From positions 10,001 to 27,500 of the forward strand of contig VIGQ01000985.1 in NCBI GenBank assembly GCA_009663005.1: 17,500 nt of DNA, given 5' to 3'. The position numbers were made by a program, and so were the translations under genes. Positions 16,830-17,500 of this stretch are shown here, one piece after another. The notes beneath the pieces were generated by a model. The model ran no database searches, was not told where the DNA came from, and was given only the letters and a program-made list of their open reading frames with translations. The DNA comes from Actinidia chinensis (lineage: Eukaryota > Streptophyta > Magnoliopsida > Ericales > Actinidiaceae). Every line of letters begins with the position of its first letter. Position 1 is the first letter of the stretch.

Positions 16830-17500
16830 GTGACATGACCTCCATCTCCATCGTGAGGTTAAACCTACGAAGTTCGAAACCGTCATTATCTGCCCGGTGG
16901 CGACGGAGTTACTATCAGAAGAAAAAAATATAAAAAAATAATGCATTTTTGTTGTACTCAATAATTGGAAGTGTGGAGATATGTATTCAAGAGTACTTGG
17001 TCAGTTGGTCCTTAGGCGTCCCTATAAGATAGTTCGTCTAAGTGGTCCCATAGCAATAGAGTTAGAATATCAAAAACCAAACAATTCAAACAACAATTAT
17101 TGCCGATTTTAAAAAAATTCAAATAAGAATAATCAAAAAAGGCAAGTATCACAAGAGGCAATAATTAACCATTTAAAAAAGATCACATGAGCCAATAATT
17201 CAAAAAAGGCAAAGTATCACAAGAGGCAATAATAATTCTACAGACAGTACAAGCTCGACGGAGAAGATGACGGATCCACCAGAGTCTGAGACCATAAAAA
17301 AGAAGATCCAAGTTACTTCTCTACACGTGACAAGTTTATGGGAACATCGAGCTAAGTTGTTACGGCCTCGAGAAGACATGAATAGAGAATGAATGCATGA
17401 TTTTAGACGTTACCTGGATGTAGATCCTTATCTAAAGAGAGGTCTTTACTAAAGGCCAAGGACCAACGCATTCTACGTAGTCTAATCCAATGAAAATCCA
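16830..17500. repeat. Satellite unit U6 (hybrid T2/T1, runs off window)
   Basis: Begins with the landmark at 16840 and reaches the window end shortly after the second landmark (17383). Between them it holds an extra stretch of about 67 bp (see 17126-17237), so this landmark spacing is about 543 bp compared with 470-490 bp in U1 and U3. Confidence 0.85.
17126..17237. repeat. 67-bp internal duplication joining T2-like and T1 signatures
   Basis: TCAAAAAAGGCAAGTATCAC at 17133 recurs as TCAAAAAAGGCAAAGTATC at 17200. The first copy is followed by a T2-like ACCATTTAAAAAAGATCACA and the second by the T1-like TACAAGCTCGACGG. This is what a slipped or unequal exchange between the two subtypes would leave. 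Confidence 0.75.

Overview
This is nuclear DNA of a flowering plant. It is AT-rich, contains a long-unit satellite array, and contains gene pieces with short plant-type introns whose exons match two plant protein families. There is no bacterial, phage or CRISPR content. Every long open frame in the window is short, because coding identity is broken by frequent one-base indels. The gene calls below were made by reading the minus strand across frames and splice-like junctions.

Layout. (1) 1-3325: satellite array with a unit of about 745-770 bp, present as one full copy, one internally deleted copy, another full copy, and a copy interrupted by a 365-bp foreign segment (2281-2645). (2) 3326-16239: a 12.9-kb non-satellite island. 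On the minus strand, read right to left, it holds a two-exon piece of a RopGEF (PRONE domain, 16153-15390) and then at least eleven exon blocks of the HEAT-repeat protein GCN1 (plant ILITHYIA), 13342-5107. The GCN1 blocks are in correct protein order and separated by T-rich introns (T-rich on the minus strand). Both genes are cut at both ends: the RopGEF lacks everything before and after its PRONE exons, and GCN1 lacks its first quarter or so and its C-terminal half. (3) 16240-17500: the same satellite, resuming only about 55 bp further along the unit than where it stopped at 3325. The island therefore looks inserted into one satellite unit.

Functionally, intact GCN1 binds ribosomes and activates the kinase GCN2, and intact RopGEFs activate ROP GTPases. 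Neither fragment here could make a complete protein. The two genes have no known joint pathway, so their adjacency is most simply explained by capture or segmental duplication of genomic pieces into heterochromatin.

A caution affects every call. Differences from the families are dominated by single-base indels while the amino acids on either side stay well conserved, and the satellite copies differ from each other in the same way. Part of the 'decay' may be uncorrected long-read error. The truncations and missing exons are not explained by such error.
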